From: Streptomyces sp. NBC_00513
Lineage (GTDB): Bacteria > Actinomycetota > Actinomycetes > Streptomycetales > Streptomycetaceae
NCBI RefSeq assembly: GCF_041431415.1
Contig: NZ_CP107845.1
Coordinates: forward strand, 6,014,001-6,078,000
Direction of reading: 5' to 3'
Length of the DNA stretch: 64,000 bases
This document shows positions 1 through 8,327 of this stretch, in pieces. The first letter of the stretch is position 1, and each line of letters begins with the position of its first letter. A program made the translations under genes and the position numbers. The notes under the pieces are model-generated. The model ran no database searches and was not told the DNA's origin. It was given only the letters and a program-made list of their open reading frames with translations.

Positions 1-1
1 G

Positions 2-946
2 TGCGACCTGCTGATCCTGCTCGGCACGGACTTCCCCTACAACGCCTTTCTCCCCGACGACGTGAAGATCGTCCAGGTGGACATCCGCCCCGAACACCTC
101 GGGCGGCGCTCCCAGCTGGACCTCGCCGTCTGGGGGGACGCGCGCGAGACCCTGCGGGCCCTGAACAGCCGGGTGAAGGTCAAGACCGACCGCCGTTTCC
201 TCGACCGGATGCTCAAGAAGCACGCGGACGCGCTGGAGGGCGTCGTCAAGGCGTACACCCGGAAGGTGGAGAAGCACACCCCCATCCACCCCGAGTACGT
301 CGCTGCGGTCCTCGACGAACTCGCCGACGAGGACGCGGTGTTCACCGTGGATACGGGCATGTGCAATGTGTGGGCCGCGCGCTATCTTTCCCCGAACGGC
401 AAGCGGCGCATCATCGGCTCCTTCAGCCACGGCTCCATGGCCAACGCACTGCCCCAGGCCATCGGCGCACAGTTCACCGATCGCAACCGTCAAGTGGTCT
501 CCATGTCGGGTGATGGCGGTTTCTCGATGCTGATGGGAGATTTCCTCACCCTCGTGCAGTACGACCTACCCGTCAAAGTGGTCCTCTTCAACAACTCCGC
601 CCTCGGAATGGTGGAGTTGGAGATGTTGGTTTCCGGCCTGCCCTCGTACGGAACCACGAACCGCAATCCCGACTTCGCGGCCATCGCCCGCGCGGCCGGC
701 GCCTTCGGGGTGCGGGTGGAGAAGCCCAAGCAGCTCACGAGTGCTTTGAAGGACGCGTTCCGGCACAAGGGACCCGCTTTGGTGGACGTGGTGACCGACC
801 CCAACGCCCTGTCGATTCCGCCGAAGATCAGCGCCGACATGGTGACCGGTTTCGCACTTTCCGCCGGCAAGATCGTGCTGGACGGCGGAGTGGGCCGCAT
901 GATCCAGATGGCTCGATCCAATCTCCGCAACGTACCGCGCCCGTAA
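2..946 (+). CDS. poxB: Pyruvate dehydrogenase (quinone), PoxB-like, 3' part
   Basis: This is a thiamine-diphosphate enzyme that oxidatively decarboxylates pyruvate to acetate at the membrane, passing electrons to quinone. The gene enters from the left edge, so the N-terminal domain is missing; the reading frame is open from base 2 and 314 residues are present. The visible part covers the central domain (LLGTDFPYNAF) and the C-terminal TPP-binding domain. The cofactor motif runs from GDGGFSMLMGD near residue 170 to FNN about 27 residues later. GKRRIIGSFSHGSMANALPQA and the closing region SIPPKI are close to what I know of E. coli PoxB. An acetolactate-synthase-like enzyme is the alternative, but the PoxB-specific stretches make it less likely. 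Confidence 0.88.
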   Translation, partial: CDLLILLGTDFPYNAFLPDDVKIVQVDIRPEHLGRRSQLDLAVWGDARETLRALNSRVKVKTDRRFLDRMLKKHADALEGVVKAYTRKVEKHTPIHPEYVAAVLDELADEDAVFTVDTGMCNVWAARYLSPNGKRRIIGSFSHGSMANALPQAIGAQFTDRNRQVVSMSGDGGFSMLMGDFLTLVQYDLPVKVVLFNNSALGMVELEMLVSGLPSYGTTNRNPDFAAIARAAGAFGVRVEKPKQLTSALKDAFRHKGPALVDVVTDPNALSIPPKISADMVTGFALSAGKIVLDGGVGRMIQMARSNLRNVPRP

Positions 947-1030
947 GCCCGAAGGAGTGCGGATTCCCCTGAGGGGCATGCATCCCGTAGGCCTGTTCGA
1001 GAGACATGGACACGGGGGAGGTACATCGCC

Positions 1031-1501
1031 GTGCGGGTGGGGGCGAAGATCGGAAAGCCGTGGAAGAGAGGGCGGCCGGAGCCGCGTGAACCGTCCGCCG
1101 AGGACGGGGGCGCGGCGGACACGTCGGGGATCACCCGCAGCGTGCGCCGGGCCGACCTCAAGGCAGTGGGCGAAATACGCCGTTCGTTACGGGAGTTGAT
1201 GCGCCACCGGTGCCGATCCGACGCCGCCGACGTGGCGGAGCTGCTCATCACCGAACTGGTGACCAATGCCCTGGTCCACACCGAACAGGGCGCGGAGGTG
1301 TCCGCGAGCCTGGCCGCCACCCGCTTGCGGGTCGAGGTCCGCGACTACGCCTCCCGCCGGCCCCGACCGCACGTACCGACCGCCGACGACGGTACGCACG
1401 GCAGAGGGCTGGTGCTGGTGCAGGAACTGGCCGACGAATGGGGCGTGGACACCCTGGCGCGCGGCGCCGGCAAGGTCGTCTGGTTCGAGCTGGAAGCGTG
1501 A
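1031..1501 (+). CDS. ATP-binding protein of the RsbW/anti-sigma type
   Basis: This small (156 aa) GHKL-fold ATPase domain protein belongs to the family of anti-sigma factor serine kinases that is widespread in Streptomyces. The N box (ELLITELVTNALVHT, about residues 70-84) and the glycine box (HGRGLVLVQELADEWGV, about residues 120-137) are both visible. The first 40 residues are basic and disordered. It starts at GTG with GGGGGAGG just upstream. Codon 53 (bases 1187-1189) is TTA, the rare leucine codon read by the bldA tRNA, so translation may depend on developmental stage. The partner sigma or anti-anti-sigma factor is not in the window. Confidence 0.8.
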   Translation: MRVGAKIGKPWKRGRPEPREPSAEDGGAADTSGITRSVRRADLKAVGEIRRSLRELMRHRCRSDAADVAELLITELVTNALVHTEQGAEVSASLAATRLRVEVRDYASRRPRPHVPTADDGTHGRGLVLVQELADEWGVDTLARGAGKVVWFELEA

Positions 1502-1552
1502 GAGCCGCTCCGGGTGCGCGGCGCTCGGAACGGCCCTCGGGGGTGCGGTGGA

Positions 1553-2611
1553 TCAGCCGAACTGCTGCTCCAGGTCCTTGAGTTTGCGCTCCAGGGAGTC
1601 GAGTCGTGGAATGGTCTGGGTGTCGTCCTCGGCGGTCAGGTCCACCGTCCGGGGGCCGGTCACCTCAAGGGAGTCCGTTCCGTTCACGGCCTGCAGGGAG
1701 GGCCGGCGGCGCAGGGGAAGCTGTCCCGCTTCCGGTATGGCCGGCTCCGCGCCGACCGGCGCGGAGCCCGTTCCGGGAGCCAGCCCCGGAACGTCCACCT
1801 GACGGGCGCGGGCCCGTCCGAACGCCCGGTTCTGCCGGCCCAACGCCTTGATGTGGGCGCGGTCCAGGCGGTGTTGCTCCCGCCTGCGGTGCCGGTCCTG
1901 CTCCTTCTCCTTCTTGTCCTCGCGCACCTCGTCCACCGCCTCGTCGAGGGTGCGTACGCCCTCCAGCAGCATCAGCGACCAGGCACCGAACGTCTCGCGG
2001 GGGGCCCGCAGCCAGCGGACCATCCGGATCTGCGGCAACGGCCGCGGGATCAGGCCCTGTTCGCGCAGCGCCGCCCGGCGGGTCTGCTTCAGGGCCCGGT
2101 CGAAGAGCACCGCCGCGGAGAGAGACATCCCGGAGAAGAACTGCGGGGCGCCGTCGTGACCCATGCCGCGCGGGGCGTGCACCCAGTTGAACCAGGCGGC
2201 CGCGCCCGCGAACAGCCAGACCAGCATGCGGGAGCCCAGGGCGGCGTCGCCGTGGCTGGCCTCGCGGACGGCGAGCACCGAACAGAACATCGCGGCGCCG
2301 TCGAGACCGAACGGGACCAGGTACTCCCAGCCGCCGGAGAGGTTCAGGTTCTGTCGGCCGAAGCCGACCAGGCCGTGGAAGGAGAGGGCGGCGGCCACCG
2401 CCGCGCAGCAGAAGAGCAGGACGTACGAGGCGGTTCCGTACACGGCTTCCTTGCGCCGGCGCCGCTCCTCGCTGCGTTCCCAACTGTCGTCGGCCGCTGC
2501 CTTCTCGCTCTCCCGCTTGCCCCGGGCCAGTACCGCCACTGCCGCAAGTACGCCCAGGATCAGGAGGCTGCCGGGCAGCAGCCAGTCCAGCGATATGTCG
2601 GTCAGTCTCAT
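1553..2611 (-). CDS. DUF2637 (SpdB-like) membrane protein
   Basis: The protein has about 352 residues. The N-terminal half holds several hydrophobic segments: near residues 8-27, a stretch starting AVYGTASYVLLFCCAAVAA, another around YLVPFGLDGAAMFCSVLAV, and one near MLVWLFAGAAAWFNWVHA. The C-terminal half is charged and probably cytoplasmic, and ends in a predicted coiled coil (LDSLERKLKDLEQQ). This arrangement fits DUF2637 proteins, which resemble the plasmid-spread protein SpdB and also occur on chromosomes. The ATG at 2611 was chosen over an upstream in-frame ATG at 2707 because the domain begins right after it and an AGGGA-like site precedes it. The function is not established. Confidence 0.75.
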   Translation of the reverse strand: MRLTDISLDWLLPGSLLILGVLAAVAVLARGKRESEKAAADDSWERSEERRRRKEAVYGTASYVLLFCCAAVAAALSFHGLVGFGRQNLNLSGGWEYLVPFGLDGAAMFCSVLAVREASHGDAALGSRMLVWLFAGAAAWFNWVHAPRGMGHDGAPQFFSGMSLSAAVLFDRALKQTRRAALREQGLIPRPLPQIRMVRWLRAPRETFGAWSLMLLEGVRTLDEAVDEVREDKKEKEQDRHRRREQHRLDRAHIKALGRQNRAFGRARARQVDVPGLAPGTGSAPVGAEPAIPEAGQLPLRRRPSLQAVNGTDSLEVTGPRTVDLTAEDDTQTIPRLDSLERKLKDLEQQFG

Positions 2612-2787
2612 GCGGATGTCCCTTGCCTCGCGTATGCGGCTTTCCGGGCGCCATAGTGGCGCAGTCGGTCCGCCGCACACGCGGGTTTCGGGGCAAGTGG
2701 ACGCCAACGGGGGGCCGGGCCCGTCGGATAGGGTGTTGTGGTTCGAACGCCCGCGCGTGCGGGTGGGGTTGGGTTCGAATCGTGTTC

Positions 2788-2803
2788 ACCCACGCGGGTG
2801 GGT
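2788..2803 (-). terminator. Short hairpin after the FhuF-like gene
   Basis: A 6-bp perfect stem (ACCCAC/GTGGGT) with a GCGG loop lies directly after the stop codon of the FhuF-like gene on the minus strand. It could end that transcript. There is no U-tract, and the stem is short. Confidence 0.35.
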
Positions 2804-3670
2804 TCAGTCGGCCGGGGGTGCCTCGACCGTCGCCGTCATCCTGGCCACGCGCTCGCTGTCGCAGGTGCGGGGGCAGGTCACGCAGGTGTCCTCCGGGCGG
2901 ATCGTGTAGAAGAAGCAGCAGCCGGCCCGGTCCCGGGTGGTGAGCTCCTCGCCGTCGGGGCCCGCCAGGGTGCGGAAGCCCGCGCCGCCCGTGTACGGGG
3001 CCGTGGAACCGGGCAGCAGCGCCTCCAGCTCCGCCATGACCCGCGACTCCTCGCCGAGCAGCCCCCCGATGTACCAGAGGCTCTCGACCACGTCGTCCGT
3101 CACCATGCCCCACAGGGCGCGCCGACCGCGCCGCATGCGCGGGCCGAAACCTTCCAGCACCGGTTCGAGGTGTCGGGCCACCGCGGCCCGGACCTCCCCG
3201 CGCAGCGCCTCCTCGTCGGGCACGACCCGGGCCCCGGGGAGAGCGGCCGCCGGATCGTCCGGCAGGCAGGCGAAACCGTCGACGCGCACCGCCATCCGGC
3301 CCGTGGCCCGGTGGAAGGCCACCTGTTCGGGGGACGGCCGGGGGACCCGCCGGTGCAGCAGCCACGGAACGGTGATCAGCAGACAGGCCGGCCAGGCGTA
3401 CCGGTGCAGGCCGAAGCCCGCGACGACGTCGGGCCGGCCCTGGTGGCCGTAGTCCCGGAGCACCTGGGCGTTGTCCCAGGCGAGGAAGGCGTCGAGAGGC
3501 GCCCCGCCCGCCGCGAGCTCGTCGGCGCCGACCCATCCCACACCGCGAGGTCCGGGTTCGTGCGCCGCGAGCTCAGTGATCCGCAGGCCGTCGTACACCT
3601 CGGCCAGGCGTTGGTAGGCGTCCGCCACCGGAGAGCCGGCCGGGGCGGGTGCCAAGGTCTGGACGGGCAT
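2804..3670 (-). CDS. FhuF-like (2Fe-2S) siderophore-iron reductase
   Basis: This 288-residue protein is of the FhuF type: cytoplasmic reductases that release iron from imported ferric siderophores. The C-terminal cluster signature is clear, with adjacent cysteines at about 251-252, then cysteines at 263 and 266 (CC-x10-C-x2-C), and one more at 270. Most of the remaining sequence is the poorly conserved IucA/FhuF-like domain. The upstream region contains an IdeR/DmdR-type iron box, which supports an iron-starvation role. No siderophore synthesis or transport gene adjoins it. The substrate siderophore cannot be read from the sequence. Confidence 0.82.
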   Translation of the reverse strand: MPVQTLAPAPAGSPVADAYQRLAEVYDGLRITELAAHEPGPRGVGWVGADELAAGGAPLDAFLAWDNAQVLRDYGHQGRPDVVAGFGLHRYAWPACLLITVPWLLHRRVPRPSPEQVAFHRATGRMAVRVDGFACLPDDPAAALPGARVVPDEEALRGEVRAAVARHLEPVLEGFGPRMRRGRRALWGMVTDDVVESLWYIGGLLGEESRVMAELEALLPGSTAPYTGGAGFRTLAGPDGEELTTRDRAGCCFFYTIRPEDTCVTCPRTCDSERVARMTATVEAPPAD

Positions 3671-3698
3671 CGCGGACCACCGAATCGAGCGATCGTCA

Positions 3699-3717
3699 GA
3701 AGGTTAGCCTTACCTTA
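3699..3717 (-). promoter_or_regulatory. Iron box (IdeR/DmdR1-type operator)
   Basis: On the minus strand this 19-mer reads TAAGGTAAGGCTAACCTTC. The actinobacterial IdeR/DmdR consensus is TTAGGTTAGGCTAACCTAA, and the central GGCTAACCT block is identical. It lies about 30 bp upstream of the FhuF-like start codon, as expected for iron-dependent repression. It also lies about 85 bp upstream of the divergent GntR gene. Confidence 0.8.
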
Positions 3718-3801
3718 CCCGATCGGTCGGGATCCGTATCATCGGCGCCCCCGCCGTGTCGCCTATTCTCGAAGGCACGTCGACCGCCCGGGAGGGACCG
3801 A

Positions 3802-4479
3802 GTGCAGGAAGCGGCCCACACCGGGGTGTCGGAGAAGTCCACCATCGCGCCACGAAAGGTACTGCGCCATTCGGTGCGCGGTCAGATCCTGGACGCCCTG
3901 CGCGCGGCACTGGTCGACGGGGAACTGGCGCCGGGGGAGATCTACTCGGGCCCGGCACTCGGCGAGCGGTTCGGGGTCTCGGCGACCCCGGTACGCGAGG
4001 CGATGCAGCAGTTGGCGCTGGAGGGGGCGGTGGAATGCCTCCCGAACCGGGGCTTCCGTGTGCTCACCCGTACCCCGCGGGCGCTGGCGGAGCTGGCCGA
4101 GGTGCGCGCCCTGCTGGAGGTCCCGGTGATGTTGAGGTTGGCCAGGACCCTGCCGGCCTCGGTCTGGGACTCCCTGCGACCGGCCGCGGCGGCCACCGCG
4201 GACGCGGCGGTGGTCGGCGACCTGCCCGGCTACGCGGACGCGGACCGGGCCTTCCACCGGGCGGTGCTGTCCCTCGCCGGCAACGAGCAGTTGCTCCAGG
4301 TGGCGGAGGACCTCCACCGCCGGTCCCAGTGGCCCCTGCCCGGTGCCCCCCGGGTGCGCCGCGCGGACCTGGTCGCGGACGCGGCGGAGCACGTGGCGCT
4401 GCTGGAGGCCCTGATCGCGGGGGACCTGGCCGTGGTCGAGTCACTCGTACGGGAACACTTCGCGGGCGCCGCGGTCTGA
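3802..4479 (+). CDS. GntR family transcriptional regulator (FadR/FCD subfamily)
   Basis: The regulator has 225 residues. A winged helix-turn-helix occupies about residues 15-80, including LGERFGVSATPVREAMQQLALEG and NRGFRVL. It is followed by an all-helical FCD-type ligand domain with the usual D..FH..L pattern (ADADRAFHRAVLSLAGNEQLL). The GTG at 3802 was chosen because GGAGGGA sits at the correct spacing and the domain begins soon after. An in-frame ATG at 3649 would overlap the start of the divergent FhuF-like gene and is unlikely. The effector and targets are unknown. It stands alone on its strand. Confidence 0.82.
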   Translation: MQEAAHTGVSEKSTIAPRKVLRHSVRGQILDALRAALVDGELAPGEIYSGPALGERFGVSATPVREAMQQLALEGAVECLPNRGFRVLTRTPRALAELAEVRALLEVPVMLRLARTLPASVWDSLRPAAAATADAAVVGDLPGYADADRAFHRAVLSLAGNEQLLQVAEDLHRRSQWPLPGAPRVRRADLVADAAEHVALLEALIAGDLAVVESLVREHFAGAAV

Positions 4480-4567
4480 CGGCCGGGCCGCGCGCCGGAC
4501 GGCGAGGCGGTACCGCGCGGCGTCCCGGTCCCCGCCGCCGGTCCGGGCGGACGGGGCCGGGCCGGGG

Positions 4568-5344
4568 TCAGGCGGCGGGACTCGGGTGGAGCTGGTCCGC
4601 CAACCAGGTGGGGATGCCGCCCAACAGGTGGAACAGGCGGCGGGCCTCCGCCCGCAGACGGGCCGCCTCCGGTTCGGGTTCCGCCTCCGCCAGCGCGGCC
4701 AGCGCGGGAGCGGTGCCGATCAGGAAGCCCAGGTCCTCCCGGATCCGCAGGGACTCCGCGAACCCCTTGCGCGCCTCGGCGACCTCGCCGTCGCGCAGGG
4801 CCAGCGCGGCCAGGTGGCGCCACGTGAACGACAGCAGCAGGGTGTCGTTGTGGGCCACGGCGCCCGCGTGCGCCCGCCGGTACGCCGGCAGGGCCGCCTG
4901 CGGGGCGTCCGCCAAGTGCTCCGCGACCAGCCCCCGGCGGAAGTCCAGGAGCGGCCGGGCCCGGGATCCCGGCGAGAGCAGGGCCGCCGCGCGACCCAGG
5001 GCGGAACGGGCCTCGTCGGCCCGGTCGCGCACCCCCAACACCGTCGCGGCGTAGGCCAGATGGCCCCGCTCGCAGGCGGCCGCGCCGCGTTCGCCGTCGT
5101 CGTGCGCCACGGCCTCCGCGACCCGCAGGGCGTCCTCGGCCTCCGCCCAGCCCTGGCCGGTGAACAGGCAGCGCTCGACGAGGAGCGCGGTGCGCTGAAC
5201 GGCGGCGCCCGCGTCGTGTACGTGTGGTGTCAGCAGGGCCGCCGCGTCGGTCCAACAGCCGCGCGAGCGCAGCCGCCATATCGCCCGCTGGAGAGGGTCG
5301 TCCCCCCCTGTAGAACCGGCACCGGACATGGCGGTATCCGCCAC
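4568..5344 (-). CDS. Alanine-rich TPR-like hypothetical protein
   Basis: The product has about 258 residues, mostly alpha-helical, with repeated amphipathic A/R/L-rich pairs of helices resembling tetratricopeptide repeats (for example ALPAYRRAHAGAVAHNDTLL and EARKGFAESLRIREDLGF). There is no catalytic motif, signal peptide or membrane segment. Such domains commonly occur in actinobacterial regulators as a protein-interaction module, but no DNA-binding part is present. The GTG at 5344 was preferred because GGGGAGGG lies five bases upstream. An ATG at 5425 or at 5329 is possible. The function is unknown. Confidence 0.6.
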   Translation of the reverse strand: MADTAMSGAGSTGGDDPLQRAIWRLRSRGCWTDAAALLTPHVHDAGAAVQRTALLVERCLFTGQGWAEAEDALRVAEAVAHDDGERGAAACERGHLAYAATVLGVRDRADEARSALGRAAALLSPGSRARPLLDFRRGLVAEHLADAPQAALPAYRRAHAGAVAHNDTLLLSFTWRHLAALALRDGEVAEARKGFAESLRIREDLGFLIGTAPALAALAEAEPEPEAARLRAEARRLFHLLGGIPTWLADQLHPSPAA

Positions 5345-5498
5345 ATTGCCCTCCCCAAAGCAACCAAGCAGCACGTCTTTGAGCCCTGGGGCGAAATGAG
5401 AGCACGGATCGGCGGCTTCGGCCAAGGGGTCGGGTGAACTCTTTCACAAAGTCCGGACGGCTCGTCAGTGGCCCGCGACGACCCCTTGGCGTGATTCC

Positions 5499-7175
5499 TC
5501 AGCTCATGCGCAGTGCGAGGAAGAAATCGAGCTTGTCCTCCAGCCGCGACAGGTCCCGTCCCGTCAACTGCTCGATTCGCCCGACCCGGTACCGCAGCGT
5601 GTTGACGTGCAGGTGCAACCGCGTCGCGCAGCGCGTCCACGACCCGTCGCAGTCCAGGAACGCCTCCAGGGTCGGGATCAGCTCCGCCCGGTGGCGCCGG
5701 TCGTAGTCCCGCAGCGGGTCCAGCAGCCGGGCCGTGAAGGCGCGGCGCACGTCGTCCGGAACGAACGGCAGCAGCAGGACGTGCGAGGCCAGCTCGTGGT
5801 GCCCGGCGGCGCACACCCGGCCCGGGCGGGCGGCGGCGACCCGGCGGGCGTGCCGGGCCTCCTCCAGCGCCCCGCGCAGGCCCTCGGCGGAGTGCACGGC
5901 GGCGCTGACGCCCAGGGTGACCCGGCCGTCGTCGGCGAGGCCGGCCGCCAGGGGCTCCCGTACGGTCGTCAGGAGCACGTCGGCGTGCAGGGCCGGGTCG
6001 GGGCCCTTGTCCTCGCCCGTGTCCCCGGAGAGCGCGGGCAGCGGCACGAGGGCGATGGCCTCGTCGCCCGCGTGGGCCACCGCGATCCGGTCGGAGGGCT
6101 CCGGCCCCGACAGGGACGGGTCGACCAGGATCTCCTCCAGCAGCGACTGGGCCACCGGCCCGCCGGCGATGTCGCCGCCCTCCCAGTCCACCCGGGCCAC
6201 CACGACCTGCCAGTGCGGGGCCGCGCCCAGCCCGGGCAGCAGCACCGGGGCGGCCACCCGCAGGCGGGCGGCGATCTCCGCCGGCGGGGCGCCCGTCTGC
6301 ACCAGCTCCAGCACCTCCTGGGCCAGCCGGCGGCGCACCGTGCGGGCCGCGTCCCGGCGGTCCCGCTCGACGGCGATGAGCTGGGTGACGCCCTGGAGCA
6401 GGTCCAGCCGCTCGGCCGGCCAGTCGCCCGCGTCGGCCTCGACGGCCAGCAGCCAGTCGGAGAGCACGCTCTCGCGCACGTCACGGGCCGCGGGTCCGGC
6501 GCCGCGGCCGTGTCCCCTGATCGGGAAGAGCGAGTACGTAATACCCTGAATCGAGATCCGGTGCGGTCCCCTGCGGCCCGTCCGGACCGCCGCGAGGTGC
6601 TCGCCCGCCAGTGCCGCGCAGACGCCCGGTGCCAGCGGTTCGCCCGCGCCGGCGATCTGCCGGCCCGTGGGCGAGAGCACCCAGGCCCGGAGATCGAGGT
6701 CGGTGGTGAGCAGATCCAGCACCACGTCGGGGCCACCACCGGCGGGCCCGGACGTCATGAGTCGACGGTGGCGGTCGACCACGGCCGCGAGGTCGCCCGC
6801 GCGCTCCCCGGAGACCTGCCGCACCACGTACTCCGTGATGGTGGCGAATGCAACGTCCTCGTTCACGGCGAAGAGGGGCAGCCGGTTGCGCAGACAGGCC
6901 GAGACCAGATCGTCGGGGATGTCGCCGAGCTCCGCCTCGCCCGCCGCCAGCCCGGCGACCCCCGCGCTCGCGAGGATTCGTACGAACGGCTCGGAGTCGG
7001 CCGAATTCCTTCGCCAGGCCAGGCCGGTGAGGACGAGTTCCCCTCCGGAGAGGTACCGGCTGGGATCGCGCAGGTCGGTCGTCATGACCCCGCGGACCGT
7101 CCGGTCCAGCTCCTCCTCGCCGCCCAGCAGCCGCAGCCCCAGCGCCTCGGTTTCCAGCAGTGCGCGCAGCCGCAT
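5499..7175 (-). CDS. PucR family transcriptional regulator
   Basis: The regulator has 558 residues. It begins with a PucR purine-catabolism domain (LRALLETEALGLRLLGGEEE, RYLSGGELVLTGLAW). It ends with the PucR C-terminal helix-turn-helix (TRLHLHVNTLRYRVGRIEQL). The middle has the GGDEF-like CdaR fold typical of this family. It is divergent from the xanthine dehydrogenase genes across 253 bp, which suggests it controls them in response to purine or nitrogen status. The ATG at 7175 was chosen because the PucR domain starts at that residue. An upstream in-frame ATG at 7244 would add 23 basic residues. Confidence 0.85.
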   Translation of the reverse strand: MRLRALLETEALGLRLLGGEEELDRTVRGVMTTDLRDPSRYLSGGELVLTGLAWRRNSADSEPFVRILASAGVAGLAAGEAELGDIPDDLVSACLRNRLPLFAVNEDVAFATITEYVVRQVSGERAGDLAAVVDRHRRLMTSGPAGGGPDVVLDLLTTDLDLRAWVLSPTGRQIAGAGEPLAPGVCAALAGEHLAAVRTGRRGPHRISIQGITYSLFPIRGHGRGAGPAARDVRESVLSDWLLAVEADAGDWPAERLDLLQGVTQLIAVERDRRDAARTVRRRLAQEVLELVQTGAPPAEIAARLRVAAPVLLPGLGAAPHWQVVVARVDWEGGDIAGGPVAQSLLEEILVDPSLSGPEPSDRIAVAHAGDEAIALVPLPALSGDTGEDKGPDPALHADVLLTTVREPLAAGLADDGRVTLGVSAAVHSAEGLRGALEEARHARRVAAARPGRVCAAGHHELASHVLLLPFVPDDVRRAFTARLLDPLRDYDRRHRAELIPTLEAFLDCDGSWTRCATRLHLHVNTLRYRVGRIEQLTGRDLSRLEDKLDFFLALRMS

Positions 7176-7428
7176 GATGTCGCCGCCGATCTGTCTCGAT
7201 GTTGCCGTTGGAAATCGGGCAGGTCGTCGCATCCTGCCTTTCATACGAATCTACAAGACGAGGGAGGTCCCCAGCCAACTCCTTCATGGTTTCGGTGACT
7301 GCACCCGGGGGACGCGCGGCTTGTGTACTGACTCCACACCGCGTTAACAGCACGTGAACGACCAGTCGAGGGCCATTGGGCCTCCTGGCTTGAAGTGAAC
7401 GACACGATGAAGAAGAAGAGAGCCGCAC
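7176..7428. promoter_or_regulatory. Divergent promoter region, pucR-like / xdh
   Basis: These 253 bp separate two divergent transcription units, so they should contain both promoters and the regulator's binding site. I see no strong palindrome. The plus-strand gene has only a weak purine-rich site (AAGAAGAAGAGAG) before its ATG. Confidence 0.5.
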
Positions 7429-8325
7429 ATGGACTTCCTTCGCCCCGCCAGCTGGGAGGAGGCGCTCGCCGCTAAGGCCGAGTTCCCCACAGCTGTGCCG
7501 ATTGCGGGTGGCACCGATGTGATGGTCGAGATCAACTTCGACCACCGTCGGCCGGAGTACCTCCTGGACCTGAACCGCATCGGTCTGCTGCGGGAGTGGG
7601 AGGTCGGCGAGGATGTGGTCCGGCTCGGCGCCTCCGTCCCGTACACGCAGATCATGGAGAACCTCCGCACGGAGCTGCCCGGTCTCGCGCTCGCCTCGCA
7701 CACGGTCGCGTCCCCGCAGATCCGCAACCGCGGCGGCGTCGGCGGCAACCTCGGTTGCGCCTCGCCGGCCGGTGACTCCCACCCCGCGCTGCTCGCGGCG
7801 GGCGCCGAGGTCGAGGTGGAGTCCGTACGCGGCTCCCGCCTCATCCCGATCGACGAGTTCTACACGGGTGTGAAGCGCAACGCGCTGGCCGCCGACGAGC
7901 TCATCAAGACCGTCCACGTCAAGAAGGCGGACGGCCCCCAGCAGTACTCCAAGGTCGGCTCCCGCAACGCGATGGTCATCGCGGTCTGCGCGTTCGGCCT
8001 GGCGCTGCACCCCGAGACCCGCACGGTCCGCACCGGCATCGGGTCGGCCGCGCCGACCCCGATCCGCGCGAAGGCCGCCGAGGAGTTCCTGAACGCCGCG
8101 CTCGAAGAGGGCGGGTTCTGGGAGTCCGGCAAGGTCATCACCCCGTCGATCGCCAAGCAGTTCGGTGACCTCGCCTCCGGCGCGGCCAACCCGATCGACG
8201 ACGTCCGCGGCACGGCGAAGTACCGCCGTCACGCGGTCGGCATCATGGCTCGCCGCCAGCTCGTCTGGACCTGGGAGCAGTACCGCGGCACCGAAAACGG
8301 CCGCTCGCTTGAAGGGGCTGCGTAA
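7429..8325 (+). CDS. Xanthine dehydrogenase, FAD-binding subunit
   Basis: This 298-residue FAD subunit belongs to the three-subunit molybdenum hydroxylases that oxidise hypoxanthine and xanthine to urate. The two FAD motifs are clear: PIAGGTDVMVE near residue 24 and RNRGGVGGNLGCASPAGDS near residues 99-117. The C-terminal CO-dehydrogenase flavoprotein domain follows. The gene is the first of three tightly packed genes, with a two-base gap to the next. The permease and XdhC downstream and the PucR regulator upstream point to purine rather than CO or aldehyde oxidation. Confidence 0.88.
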   Translation: MDFLRPASWEEALAAKAEFPTAVPIAGGTDVMVEINFDHRRPEYLLDLNRIGLLREWEVGEDVVRLGASVPYTQIMENLRTELPGLALASHTVASPQIRNRGGVGGNLGCASPAGDSHPALLAAGAEVEVESVRGSRLIPIDEFYTGVKRNALAADELIKTVHVKKADGPQQYSKVGSRNAMVIAVCAFGLALHPETRTVRTGIGSAAPTPIRAKAAEEFLNAALEEGGFWESGKVITPSIAKQFGDLASGAANPIDDVRGTAKYRRHAVGIMARRQLVWTWEQYRGTENGRSLEGAA

Positions 8326-8327
8326 TC

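Noticed and set aside
2741..2787. tRNA-like GGTTCGAATC sequences
   Set aside because: No acceptor, D or anticodon stem can be built around them; the bases belong to short GC inverted repeats in the gap.
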